The notes under the pieces were generated by a model that ran no database searches, was not told the origin of the DNA, and was given only the letters and a program-made list of their open reading frames with translations. The translations under genes were made by a program, and so were the position numbers. A stretch of DNA of 64,000 bases from Streptomyces megasporus (lineage in GTDB: Bacteria > Actinomycetota > Actinomycetes > Streptomycetales > Streptomycetaceae): positions 1-64,000 of the forward strand of contig NZ_JODL01000016.1 of NCBI RefSeq assembly GCF_000718985.1, given 5' to 3'. Below are positions 1-8,454 of this stretch, in pieces (the stretch's first letter is position 1; every line of letters starts with the position of its first letter).

Positions 1-95
1 TGCTGCCAGAAGGGCGTCCAGGTTTGTCTTCACACACTGACCAACGGGCGCCCTTCGCCATGGTCGCGACCAGGACAGACATCGGACTCATTCAT

Positions 96-1472
96 CTAGC
101 GGCCGAGCCGGGACAGGCAGAGCGCCTCGTCCTGGCGGAGTTGGATCACCACCGGGTCGTGGGGGCCGCGTTCGACGGTGTACTCCCGGGCGAGCCGGGT
201 GATCTCGGGCAGCGCGCGGGCGTACTGGCCGGTGTCCAGCAGCACCGCCGCGTACTGCTTGCGCAGGGAGCGGACGACGGCGGAGTCCGCGCCGTGCTCG
301 GCGACCGCGGCCGGGAGGGCGTCGCCCAACAGGTCGGCGACGCGCGTGTAGTGGCCGGTGGCCAGCAGGGACCGGACCTCCTCCAGCACGGCGGTCAGGT
401 CGACGCCCCGCGGCGGCGGCCCGAAACCGGGGACGGGCGGCGGCACGGGGGTGCCGTACGCGGGCGAGGGCGCGGCGGTGGGTGCCGGGACGGGCGACGG
501 CACGATCACCGTGGGCGCGTGCGCCGGGGGCGTGGCGGGCCGGTGCGGCGGCCAGGGGGCCATGGGTTCGCGGAACGGGCGCGTCGGGTCCAGCGGCAGG
601 ATCGGACCGCCCTCCCCCGGCCGGGGCAGCAGCGGGGCGAGGGCCGCGTAGACCTCGTGGGCGTCGGCGGGGCGGGCGTTCGGGTCCTGGTCCAGCAGCC
701 GCCACACCAGGGCGTCCAGCGACTCGGGGACCTCCGGGCGCATCTCCCGCACGGGAACGGGCTTGTGGTGGAGCTTCTTGTACAGCAGCCCGGCCGCCTC
801 CGGCGCCTCGAAGGGGACCCGGCCGGTGAGGAGTTCGTACAGCAGCACGCCCAGCGCGTACAGGTCGGCGCGGGGGCCGACGGGGGTTCCGCCCACGGCC
901 TGTTCGGGAGCCATGTAGACGGGGGTGCCCACGAGGGCTCCGGTGCGGGTCAGCCGGGTGGTGTCGCCGCCCGTCTTCACGGCCGCGATGCCCAGGTCGA
1001 GGATGACCACGCGGCCGTCGGGCCGCACGATGACGTTGCCGGGCTTGAGGTCGCGGTGGACGATGTGGACGGCGTGCACGGCCACCAGCGCCGAGCACAT
1101 CTGGGCCACGACGGCCACGGCCCACCGCCAGGGGTAGGGCTCCTGCTCGGCGAGGTGGTCGCTCAGGTCGCTGCCCTCCAGGCGCTGCATCACCAGGTAC
1201 AGCTCGTCGCCGTCCCGGCCGGCGTCGTGGACGGCGACCAGCCCGGGGTGGTCGAGCTGCGCGGTGACGCGGCACTCCCGCTCGAACCGCTCCCGCAGTT
1301 CCTCGGGGCCGGTGCTGCCCGACAGCGAGGCCATCCGGCCGGAGTGCATCAGCTTCACCGCGATGCGGCGCTCGCCGAGTCCGAGGTCGTGGCCGCCCCA
1401 CACCTGGCCCATGGCGCCGCTGCCCAGGAGCTCGGTCAGTCGGTACCGGTCCGCGATCAGCCGTCCGTTCAC
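96..1472 (-). CDS. Serine/threonine protein kinase with C-terminal repeat-like region
   Basis: Hanks-type kinase of 458 aa. Visible motifs are the glycine loop LLGSGAMGQVW near residue 15, the AVKLMH lysine, the catalytic loop HRDLKPGN, a DLG in place of DFG (common in actinomycete kinases), and the APE motif in MAPEQA. The kinase domain ends near residue 280. A proline-rich linker follows, then about 100 helical residues that resemble TPR-type repeats (VLEEVRSLLATGHYTRVADLL). No membrane segment is seen, so it is probably cytosolic. The GTG start at 1472 is chosen because it overlaps the stop of the upstream membrane-protein gene by four bases (GTGA), pointing to translational coupling, and a GGGAG lies just upstream. 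The substrate is unknown. The partner membrane protein may be a sensor or target (inference). Confidence 0.93.
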   Translation of the reverse strand: MNGRLIADRYRLTELLGSGAMGQVWGGHDLGLGERRIAVKLMHSGRMASLSGSTGPEELRERFERECRVTAQLDHPGLVAVHDAGRDGDELYLVMQRLEGSDLSDHLAEQEPYPWRWAVAVVAQMCSALVAVHAVHIVHRDLKPGNVIVRPDGRVVILDLGIAAVKTGGDTTRLTRTGALVGTPVYMAPEQAVGGTPVGPRADLYALGVLLYELLTGRVPFEAPEAAGLLYKKLHHKPVPVREMRPEVPESLDALVWRLLDQDPNARPADAHEVYAALAPLLPRPGEGGPILPLDPTRPFREPMAPWPPHRPATPPAHAPTVIVPSPVPAPTAAPSPAYGTPVPPPVPGFGPPPRGVDLTAVLEEVRSLLATGHYTRVADLLGDALPAAVAEHGADSAVVRSLRKQYAAVLLDTGQYARALPEITRLAREYTVERGPHDPVVIQLRQDEALCLSRLGR

Positions 1473-2101
1473 CGGCTCTCCCGTCCGTCCCGGCCGCGCA
1501 GCAGCGCGTCCAGCTCGTCCAGTTCGGAGGCGACCTGACGCATCCGCGGCGACTGCGGGGCGGGGGGCGGTACGGGCGCGACGGGCGGGGGCGCGGCGGG
1601 CCGCGGGTACCCGTACACCGTGGGCGCGTTCGCGATACCGGCGGCGTGGGGGCCGACGGGCGGGGCGGGGTACGGCGCGGAACCGGAATACGGCGCGGGA
1701 TGCGGAGTGGGGGCGGGGTACGGCGCGGGATGCGGGGTGGGGGCGGCCGTCCGGTACGACGCGGGATCGCGGAGGAAGCGGTCGCCGAGCACGGCGTGCA
1801 CCACGGAGCCGCCGATCAGCGCGAGGATGTACATCCCGGCGAAGCCCGATCCGGTGCTCTTCTCGTCGCCGAAGACGAACAGCAGCACCACGTAGATCAC
1901 GGTCAGGGCGACGGCGAGGCCGAAGACGGCCCAGTCCAGCCGGCGCCGGCGGATGATCGCGAAGCGCAGGGAGGGCACCCAGGTCAGCAGCCCGAGCGAC
2001 CACAGGGGGAACGAGGCGAAGAACAGCCGCATCACCATGCCTCCGACCCCCGGTCCGGGGCGGGACGGGGCGGGGGGCGGAGTGGCTCTCTGGCCGTACA
2101 T
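1469..2101 (-). CDS. Small membrane protein with proline/tyrosine-rich C-terminus, coupled to the kinase
   Basis: A 210-aa protein with about three hydrophobic segments (around LFFASFPLWSLGLLTWV, WAVFGLAVALTVIYVVLLF and MYILALIGGSVVHAVL). A proline/alanine/tyrosine-rich tail carries repeats of the type TPHPAPYPAP. I do not recognise a named family. It lies directly upstream of the Ser/Thr kinase, and its stop overlaps the kinase start by four bases, so the two are almost certainly co-translated. The ATG at 2101 is preferred over a possible start at 2149 because GGAAAGGGAG sits about 11 bases before it. The serine-poor tail has few phosphosites, so a scaffold or sensor role is as plausible as being a substrate (inference). 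Confidence 0.8.
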   Translation of the reverse strand: MYGQRATPPPAPSRPGPGVGGMVMRLFFASFPLWSLGLLTWVPSLRFAIIRRRRLDWAVFGLAVALTVIYVVLLFVFGDEKSTGSGFAGMYILALIGGSVVHAVLGDRFLRDPASYRTAAPTPHPAPYPAPTPHPAPYSGSAPYPAPPVGPHAAGIANAPTVYGYPRPAAPPPVAPVPPPAPQSPRMRQVASELDELDALLRGRDGRESR

Positions 2102-2234
2102 CAGCGCGCGGACTCCCTTTCCGACATCTCTCGATGTGAGGGTATACATCGCCGCCGACGGCGCGGGCCCCGTCGTGGTGCGCCGATACCGATCCGATGC
2201 CTGCCCGTGCCCGCTCGGTCCGGGTCGGTCCGGC

Positions 2235-4139
2235 TCAGTCCGGGTCCACGGTGCCGTCGACGATCGCGTCGCGGGTGTCCCTCACCAACTCCTCGCCCAG
2301 TTCCGCCGCCCGCCGCAGGGCCGTCTCGAAGGCGGCCAACTCCCTGAAACGCCGCCCGTGTCGCCGTTGTTCCTCCAGCGGCAGCCGGGGCAGCCGCAGC
2401 CGCCGCACGTCCGGGCGGGAGGTGGTGGAGGCGCGGCCGGCGGTCCGGCGGGGGATGGCGGCGCCGCGCAGGAAACCGGCCACGAACCACGGGTCGAGCA
2501 CTTCCGGGTCCGGGCGCAGCAGCCAGTGCCGGCGGTCGAGCGTCTCCCCCGCCGCATCGGGCTCCACCACGTGGGCGGCGCCGGGTCCGAGGGCGGGGAG
2601 CACCACGTCGCCGGGCCGGGTCACGGCCGGTTCGGCGCCGTTGCCGCCGGGGCACAGGCGGAGGGCGCCGCCGCGGGCGAGTTCGCCGACGGTGACGCCG
2701 GCCCGGCGCGCCCCGCCCTGCCCGGCCCCGTCCGGGAGGGGCCCCTGGAGCGAGGCCCCCTGGGGCGGCGCGGGCGTGACGGGGACCGGGACGAGGTGGA
2801 GGGCGCGGCGCAGGGCGCGGTCGAGGTCGGCGCGCGTCCGGGTGAGGGCTTCGGCGTCGACCCGGCCGGCGGGCGGCAGGCACCGGGCGGGGGCGAGGTC
2901 CACGTCCTCGTCGAGCAGGTCGACCACGGCCGGGGCGGCGCTGACGCCGGGCTCCCCGGGGACCGTGCCGTCGCGGTCGAAGGTCCGCCAGGCGTCCAGC
3001 ACGGTCCGCCGCAGCTCGTCCCGGAGCGGTTTCCGCCGGCCGTCCGCCGTCCGGTCCGCCTGGTGCCGGGTGCTCGCGTCGACGACCAGGAGCCGGGGCT
3101 CGGGCCCGCCCGGCGTCGGCCGGCCGCCGTCCGGTCTGCGCAGCACCCACAGGTGCGGCGACAGGCCGTGTGGGGACGCGGCGCCCGCGGGGAGCGCGAT
3201 GACGGCCCGCAGCGCGCCCCGGCGCAGCAGGGCGGCGCGCACGCGGCGGCCGGTGCGCCGGGAGGCGGCGGCGGGCGGCATCAGCAGGACGGCGGTGCCA
3301 CCGGGCCGCAACCGGGACAGGGCGTGCTGCACCCAGGCCAGTTCGGACTCGGTGCGCGCGGGCAGTCCGTACTCCCAGCGGGGGTCGTACGCCAACTCGT
3401 CGCGCCCCCAGTCGCGTTCGCCGAACGGCGGGTGGCACAGCACGACGTCGACGCCGGTGACGTCGTGCGCGGCGTCGACGTCGCGCAGGGCGTTCCCGGC
3501 GCGCACGTGGACGGCGACGTTCCCGCGGAGGGCGAGACCGAGGGCGGCGAGCCGGGCGAGGGCCGGGTCCCTCTCCCACCCGTGGGCCTCACGTGGCCGG
3601 GCCCTGCCGTCGGGTCCCTCGGCCGCGGCGAGCAGCCCGCCGGTTCCGCAGGCGGGGTCGAGCACGCGGGCGGCGGGGCCCGCGACGGCGGCCATCAGCG
3701 CGGCGGTCTCGGGCGGGGTGGCGCGGGAGGGCCGGGGGTGGGTGTCGAGGTGGCGGCCGAGGAGGAAGGAGTACGCCCCGAACGGGCCCAGTTCGTCGGC
3801 GAGTTCGCCGAGGGGCCCCGGAACGGGGTTCTCCGGGTGCCGCAGCAGCGCCTCGCCGGCGCGGACGAGGGCGGCCCGCACGCCGTCGGGGTCGCTCTCG
3901 ATCCGCTGCCACGCCTCCTCGCGCGGGGGGACGCGGGCGAGCTTGCCCCGGGCGCGCAGCCACTCCTCGACCTCGGCGAGGGAGAAGGTGGGGCCGGTGT
4001 CCGTGCCGCCCACGGGCTTGGGAAAGTTCGGGTGGCGACGCCGCCAGTCGCCGACGGTCGCGCGCCCCACCCCGGCGATCCGGGCGATCCCGGTCGCGGT
4101 CACCTCCGTCGTGTCGTCCGGCATCCGGCCGCCTCCCAT
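2235..4139 (-). CDS. Orphan N6-adenine methylase-like protein: HTH + HsdM-like + HsdS-like fusion
   Basis: About 634 aa in three parts. An N-terminal HTH (TATGIARIAGVGRATVGDW, about residues 12-32) comes first, then a type I HsdM-like methyltransferase core, then an HsdS/TRD-like half near the C-terminus that ends in LPRLPLEEQ and a helical stretch as in specificity subunits. The SAM-binding motif I DPACGTGG is intact near residue 160. Motif IV reads CHPPFGERDW near residue 235: the usual Asn/Asp/Ser before PPY/F is a His (codon CAC). No restriction (HsdR) gene is near, so it is an orphan. It may be a regulatory or epigenetic methylase, or a DNA-binding protein that no longer methylates. Start at 4139 follows GGGAGG; an ATG at 4124 is an alternative. 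Confidence 0.85.
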   Translation of the reverse strand: MGGGRMPDDTTEVTATGIARIAGVGRATVGDWRRRHPNFPKPVGGTDTGPTFSLAEVEEWLRARGKLARVPPREEAWQRIESDPDGVRAALVRAGEALLRHPENPVPGPLGELADELGPFGAYSFLLGRHLDTHPRPSRATPPETAALMAAVAGPAARVLDPACGTGGLLAAAEGPDGRARPREAHGWERDPALARLAALGLALRGNVAVHVRAGNALRDVDAAHDVTGVDVVLCHPPFGERDWGRDELAYDPRWEYGLPARTESELAWVQHALSRLRPGGTAVLLMPPAAASRRTGRRVRAALLRRGALRAVIALPAGAASPHGLSPHLWVLRRPDGGRPTPGGPEPRLLVVDASTRHQADRTADGRRKPLRDELRRTVLDAWRTFDRDGTVPGEPGVSAAPAVVDLLDEDVDLAPARCLPPAGRVDAEALTRTRADLDRALRRALHLVPVPVTPAPPQGASLQGPLPDGAGQGGARRAGVTVGELARGGALRLCPGGNGAEPAVTRPGDVVLPALGPGAAHVVEPDAAGETLDRRHWLLRPDPEVLDPWFVAGFLRGAAIPRRTAGRASTTSRPDVRRLRLPRLPLEEQRRHGRRFRELAAFETALRRAAELGEELVRDTRDAIVDGTVDPD

Positions 4140-4235
4140 ACCGCACCTCCCGCCCCGCACCGCGCCCTCAAACACCGTCGTGGCCAACACTTTCATCAAG
4201 TCATCGCTTCAACAAGGCAACCAACATAGCGTGCG

Positions 4236-4264
4236 TTGACTTTATTCACAGCTTCTGCTGTAGT
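4236..4264 (+). promoter_or_regulatory. Probable housekeeping promoter for the lipoprotein gene
   Basis: A -35 box TTGACT (4236-4241) is followed by a 17-base spacer and a -10 box TGTAGT (4259-4264), about 48 bases before the lipoprotein ATG. The region around it is unusually AT-rich for this genome. Confidence 0.5.
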
Positions 4265-4311
4265 CGACGCACCGGTTCACAGGTTCGACTCAGCCCGGAA
4301 GGTGCCCGTCC

Positions 4312-4899
4312 ATGCCCGCTCAGCAGTCCCTCACCGCCCGCAAGCGCCTGATCGCCGCCGCGGCCGGCGCCGTCCTCGCCCTGGGCGGCCTCACCGCCTG
4401 CGGCCTGGAGGAGCCCACCGTCACCAAGGCCCCGGCATCCGACGCCAAGGAGGCCGGCGAGGACGCCAAGGGGAAGCAGAAGAAGGAGTCGACGGGGCAG
4501 GCGGACGGTCAGCTCGCCGCGGGCGACACCGCGAACTACGACAGCGGCCTGCGGATCACCGTCTCCGAGGCCACCCCCTACACCCCCGGCGAGTTCTCGA
4601 TAGGCCACACCGAGGGCAACAAGGCCTACAAGCTCACCGTCACCCTGGAGAACTCCGGCGCCGAGAAGGTGAACACCACCCTGATCACGCTCACCGCCCG
4701 CGCCGGCGAGGACGGCGTGGAAGCCGAGCAGATCTTCGACGACACGGTCGGCGAGGGCTTCGACGGCAACCTGCTGCCCGGCAAGAAGGCCACCGCCGAG
4801 TACGCCTTCGACGCCCCGGCCGACGCGAAGAACCTCGACGTCGAGGTCGACCCGCTGGACTTCACCTCCGAGGCCGCCCAGTGGGGTCTGACCCTCTAG
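4312..4899 (+). CDS. Secreted lipoprotein, DUF4352-like
   Basis: A 195-aa predicted lipoprotein. It has a basic N-terminus (ARKR), a hydrophobic core and the lipobox LTAC with Cys30 as the lipidated residue. A charged linker rich in Lys/Glu follows. The beta-sandwich-like domain carries the pattern typical of DUF4352/telokin-like extracellular proteins (YKLTVTLENSGAEKVNTT and LLPGKKATAEYAF), about residues 65-180. Such proteins are anchored to the outer face of the membrane; their function is generally unknown. It is monocistronic: a promoter lies just upstream and a strong hairpin just downstream. The neighbours on both sides are transcribed on the other strand. Confidence 0.88.
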   Translation: MPAQQSLTARKRLIAAAAGAVLALGGLTACGLEEPTVTKAPASDAKEAGEDAKGKQKKESTGQADGQLAAGDTANYDSGLRITVSEATPYTPGEFSIGHTEGNKAYKLTVTLENSGAEKVNTTLITLTARAGEDGVEAEQIFDDTVGEGFDGNLLPGKKATAEYAFDAPADAKNLDVEVDPLDFTSEAAQWGLTL

Positions 4900-4921
4900 A
4901 GACCCACCCCGGAGCCGGGCC

Positions 4922-4970
4922 GGACGGTGGGGCGGACGGGCCGGAGCAAGGCCCGTCCGCCCCACCGTCC
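4922..4970. terminator. Bidirectional terminator, perfect 21-bp stem
   Basis: Arms 4922-4942 and 4950-4970 are perfectly complementary with a 7-base loop. It sits between the convergent lipoprotein and hydrolase genes. Confidence 0.85.
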
Positions 4971-5007
4971 ACCGTCCACCGAGCGGAGCGGTCCCGCCGC
5001 CGGCGGA

Positions 5008-7029
5008 TCAGAGGTGGTCGCGGGGCAGGCTCCGGTTCCAGGTGCGGGAGAACACCCGGTCCTCCCCCTCGTACCCGTCGAGCGTCGCGTGCAGCAGGAA
5101 CTCCTCCTCGGTGCAGCGCAACACCTGACGGGTCACCGTGCGCACCCTCCAGTCGCCGCGGGAGAACTCCATCGTCCACTCCGACTCGCCCCGCGCGGAG
5201 GTGAAGTCGTCGGCCACCGAGCCATAGCGCTCCCAGGCGCGGCGGTGCGCCTCCAGGCCGATGTCCTCAAAGCGGATCGTGCCGCCGTCCTTGACGATCT
5301 CCAGCGTCGACCTGTAGTCGACCAGGTCACGGGAGACCTCCCAGCGCTGTTCGGACGGGGTCACCCGGGTGGTGGGGATCGGCTCGGTGCCCTCGGGTTC
5401 CTGAAACGGCCGCCCCTCGACCCCGTCGGGCGCGCCGTTCGGACGCACCGGCAGCGTCAGCGCACAGCCGGCGGTGTGGACGGTCAGCAGCACCGGACGT
5501 GGCGGCGGCCAGGCCAGCGGCCAGTACGACGTCGACAGCGACAGCCGGATGCGGTGGCCGGGCGGGAAGGCCTGCGCCACGCCGTTGAGCTGCACCCTCA
5601 CCCGGTACCGGCGGCCCGGCTCCAACGGAACGGGCTCGTCCCCGTCCGCGCGGGTGAGGTTGAGCAGCCCGTAGGTGACGCGAGTGGCCCGGCCGTCCGG
5701 CGCCACGTCCGACAGGCGGGCGGCCACCATCGCCACCGGCTCGCTCACCGACAGCTCCAGTTCCACGCTCGGCGCGCCCAGGATCTCCACCCGCTCCGAC
5801 AGCGGCTCGCTGTCGAAGACCAGCGAACCGCCGTCCTCCTCGCGCTGGTCGTACGGCAGGTCCGGCGGCGCGTTGTACGAGGCCCACTTGCCGGCGAACT
5901 GGCCGACCGACAGCGGCGACCGCACCGTCAGTTCCGTCTCCTCCACCGCCTCGCCCGGCGCGGCGAGCCGGTGCCGGCCCAACGGGTGCGCCACCGGCTC
6001 GACGTTCGGGGACGGCCAGGAGGGCTCCCCCACCCAACGGCCGGGACGCTCCTCGTAGGACGTGGACGGCGGGACGCTCTCCTGCATCCAGGCGTGGAGC
6101 ATCGGACCGTCCGTCACCCCGTTGTCGACGCCCTTCAACCAGTGGTCCCACCAGCGCACCACCTCCTGGAGGTAGCCGATCGCCGGACCCGGCTGCCCCA
6201 GGTGCGGGTACTTGTGCGACCACGGGCCGATCAACCCCCTGCGGGGCACGTCCAGGTGCTCCAGCAGGCGCGTGACGGCGTTGGAGTAGCCGTCCGCCCA
6301 GCCGCTGGAGGCCAGCACCGGCACCCGCACCGCCGAGTAGTCCTCGCAGATCGACGCGTGCCGCCAGTGGTCGTCGCGCCGCTGGTGGCTCAGCCACTCC
6401 AACGCCCACGGCCGGGTGTTCTCCAGCCGCTCGTACCACATCTCCCGCCACGCCTCCCCCACCAGCGCCGGGTCCGGCGGGCAGGTGGCGTAGGCGAACA
6501 TCGTGCCCGCCTCGGCCAGGTTGTCCGACAGCAGACAGCCGCCCATGAAGTGCATGTCGTCCGCGTAACGGTCGTCGGTGAAGGACGAGATGACGATCGC
6601 CCTCAGGCTCGGCGGACGGCGGGCGGCCACCTGGAGCGCGGCGAAGGCGCCCCAGGAGATGCCCATCATCCCCGTGTTCCCGTCGCACCACGGCTGCTCG
6701 GCCAGCCAGGCCAGCACGTCCTCGGCGTCGGTCTGCTCCACCTCCAGGTACTCGTCGCGCAGCACCCCCTCCGACTCGCCGGTGCCGCGGATGTCGACCC
6801 GCACACAGGCGTACCCGTGGCCCGCGACGTAGGGGTGGTGGATCGAGTCGCGCACGGAGGTCAGGTCCCGCTTGCGGTACGGGATGTACTCCAGCACCGC
6901 GGGCACCGGCTCGGTGTCGGAGGAGACCGGGCGCCAGATCCGGGCCGACAGCCGGACACCGTCGGAGACCGGGATCCGGACGTGCTCCTCCACCTTCGTC
7001 TCGTACGGCAGGTTGGTCACACAGCGCAC
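5008..7029 (-). CDS. CocE/NonD family alpha/beta hydrolase
   Basis: About 673 aa. The N-terminal half is the X-Pro dipeptidyl-peptidase (S15)-like alpha/beta-hydrolase core, with VRIPVSDGVRLSARIWRP, the oxyanion-type YIPYRKRD, and the nucleophile elbow GISWGAF (Ser near residue 126). The C-terminal half is the jelly-roll X-Pro-associated domain (LVFDSEPLSERVEILG, and PPGHRIRLSLSTSYWP). Family members hydrolyse esters or amides (cocaine esterase, acylases), but the substrate cannot be read from sequence. The last ~125 residues (after the ...TTRVTPSEQRW stretch) are an extra C-terminal segment. Start GTG at 7029 lies 11 bases after GGGGAGGAG, and only 8 bases separate it from the stop of the ATP-grasp gene, so the two form an operon. 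No signal peptide is seen. Confidence 0.88.
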   Translation of the reverse strand: MRCVTNLPYETKVEEHVRIPVSDGVRLSARIWRPVSSDTEPVPAVLEYIPYRKRDLTSVRDSIHHPYVAGHGYACVRVDIRGTGESEGVLRDEYLEVEQTDAEDVLAWLAEQPWCDGNTGMMGISWGAFAALQVAARRPPSLRAIVISSFTDDRYADDMHFMGGCLLSDNLAEAGTMFAYATCPPDPALVGEAWREMWYERLENTRPWALEWLSHQRRDDHWRHASICEDYSAVRVPVLASSGWADGYSNAVTRLLEHLDVPRRGLIGPWSHKYPHLGQPGPAIGYLQEVVRWWDHWLKGVDNGVTDGPMLHAWMQESVPPSTSYEERPGRWVGEPSWPSPNVEPVAHPLGRHRLAAPGEAVEETELTVRSPLSVGQFAGKWASYNAPPDLPYDQREEDGGSLVFDSEPLSERVEILGAPSVELELSVSEPVAMVAARLSDVAPDGRATRVTYGLLNLTRADGDEPVPLEPGRRYRVRVQLNGVAQAFPPGHRIRLSLSTSYWPLAWPPPRPVLLTVHTAGCALTLPVRPNGAPDGVEGRPFQEPEGTEPIPTTRVTPSEQRWEVSRDLVDYRSTLEIVKDGGTIRFEDIGLEAHRRAWERYGSVADDFTSARGESEWTMEFSRGDWRVRTVTRQVLRCTEEEFLLHATLDGYEGEDRVFSRTWNRSLPRDHL

Positions 7030-7037
7030 GGGCGAAC

Positions 7038-8312
7038 CTACTCCTCCCCGAACTCGTACGGCAGCATCGCCAGACACCGGTCGTACTTCTCGCGCATCTC
7101 CTCCTCGCTGTCGGCGCCGACGAAGACGTGCGTCAACTCGTAGCTGTAGCTGTCCTGGCCCGGCATCTCCGACAGCCGCTGCCCCTCCTTCGCCTTCACC
7201 ACCACCCGCACCCCGGGGATCTCGCGCTCCACGCGCTCGACCTCCTCGCGCGTCGGCGCCCGCCGCACCACACCGTCGGCGAACTGCCGGTGGTACCACT
7301 TGGCGGCCACCTCGTAGGGGCCCTTCCGGTACGGCAGTCGCGGATCGCGGCCCAGCGCCAGGCTGAGCATGCAGTGGTGGTTGGGGACACCGTCGACGAA
7401 CTCGAACAGCTCGGCGTGCGACTGCGAGTGCCGCGGGTTGATCTCCAGCAGGCCGATCTCGTCGTTGGCGGCGTCGTAGAAGTACTCGATGCTGAACGTC
7501 GCCCAGTCCAGGCCGACCTGCTCGATCACCCGCTTCGAGACGTCCTTCAGCCGCAGCACCACCGGCTCGGGCAGCGCCGAGGGGTACTGGTGGCGCATGA
7601 AGCAGGGGGTGTCGGGATAGTTGATCGAGTCCAGCACCCCGTAGACGGTCACCTCGCCGTCGTACACATAGCCCTCGACGGCGGCCTGCACCCCGGACAG
7701 GGACTCCTCGGCCAGACACGCCTGCCCGCCCGCCTCGGCGATCTCCGGCGGGAGGTCGAGCCGGTCCAGCACGAACTCGAACGGCCTGCCGATGCGGGCG
7801 ACGCCCCGGCGTATCTCGGCCACGGCCCGTCGGAACTCCTCCTCGTCCGCCACCCCGAAGGCCAGCTCCGACGAGTAGGACTTGACCGGCTTGAGCCACA
7901 TCGGGAACCGCATGCCCTCGGGCGGCTCCGGATCGCCCTCCAGGTCCACCAGCGCGAAACGGGGATGCTCCTCGATCACCTTCCGCTGTTCCAGCCGGCT
8001 CCAGTACTTGTGCTCGCACTTGACCACCGACTCCAGGCTGGTGGCGCGCGTCCCGTACCGCTCGGCCAGGATCGGCACCAGGGTGCTGACCGGGAAGTCC
8101 CAGTAGCCGACGATGGCGTCGACGGTGCCGTCGAAGGCGTCCAACTCCTTCTCGGCCTTCTCCAGCAGGTCCGCCACGGCGATCTCGCCGTGCTGGAGTT
8201 CCTCGACGCTCAGCAGCGGGTGGAACCGGTACTCCTCCGCGTGCGGCACCTCGTTCAGGGTCCGCAGGTTCTCCTCGTCCATTCCGATGACGAACACGTT
8301 CGTCCGGCCCAT
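7038..8312 (-). CDS. ATP-grasp domain protein
   Basis: A 424-aa protein with the layout of carboxylate-amine ligase-type ATP-grasp enzymes. An N-terminal Rossmann-like region comes first (VFVIGMDEENL ... AIVGYWDFPVSTLVPILAERYG). An ATP-binding lid follows (RFPMWLKPVKSYSSELAFGVADEEEF) and then the metal-binding end (IGLLEINPRHSQSH, with the E-x-N motif). Such enzymes activate a carboxylate as acyl-phosphate and join it to an amine or thiol. Relatives are often mis-annotated as biotin carboxylase; no biotin-related domain is present. ATG 8312 has GGAGG six bases upstream. It is co-transcribed with the downstream CocE/NonD hydrolase, which suggests one enzyme makes and the other breaks an amide or ester, or that both act in one small-molecule pathway (inference). 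Confidence 0.87.
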   Translation of the reverse strand: MGRTNVFVIGMDEENLRTLNEVPHAEEYRFHPLLSVEELQHGEIAVADLLEKAEKELDAFDGTVDAIVGYWDFPVSTLVPILAERYGTRATSLESVVKCEHKYWSRLEQRKVIEEHPRFALVDLEGDPEPPEGMRFPMWLKPVKSYSSELAFGVADEEEFRRAVAEIRRGVARIGRPFEFVLDRLDLPPEIAEAGGQACLAEESLSGVQAAVEGYVYDGEVTVYGVLDSINYPDTPCFMRHQYPSALPEPVVLRLKDVSKRVIEQVGLDWATFSIEYFYDAANDEIGLLEINPRHSQSHAELFEFVDGVPNHHCMLSLALGRDPRLPYRKGPYEVAAKWYHRQFADGVVRRAPTREEVERVEREIPGVRVVVKAKEGQRLSEMPGQDSYSYELTHVFVGADSEEEMREKYDRCLAMLPYEFGEE

Positions 8313-8454
8313 CCGTCGCCTCCTCGTGCCGTTGGATCACGAGTCCTTCCGGCTACCCGAGCCCCCAGGGGGCCATTCCCCCACACGGGGTCAACAGGTG
8401 CATCAAGGGCACGGGGAGGAAAGAGTGCGAACGGGAACGAAGACGGCGGGGCCG

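Noticed and set aside
96..1472. Kinase inactivity from DLG replacing DFG
   Set aside because: DLG is frequent in active actinomycete kinases; all other catalytic motifs are present.
1953..4229. Long + strand frame over the methylase
   Set aside because: Low-complexity Gly/Arg/Pro composition, no RBS; shadow of the minus-strand methylase.
5008..8340. One 1110-residue protein joining the ATP-grasp region and the hydrolase
   Set aside because: The first third in that frame is Gly/Arg-rich shadow; the ATP-grasp gene is in another frame with its own RBS and stop, and the hydrolase has its own RBS and GTG.
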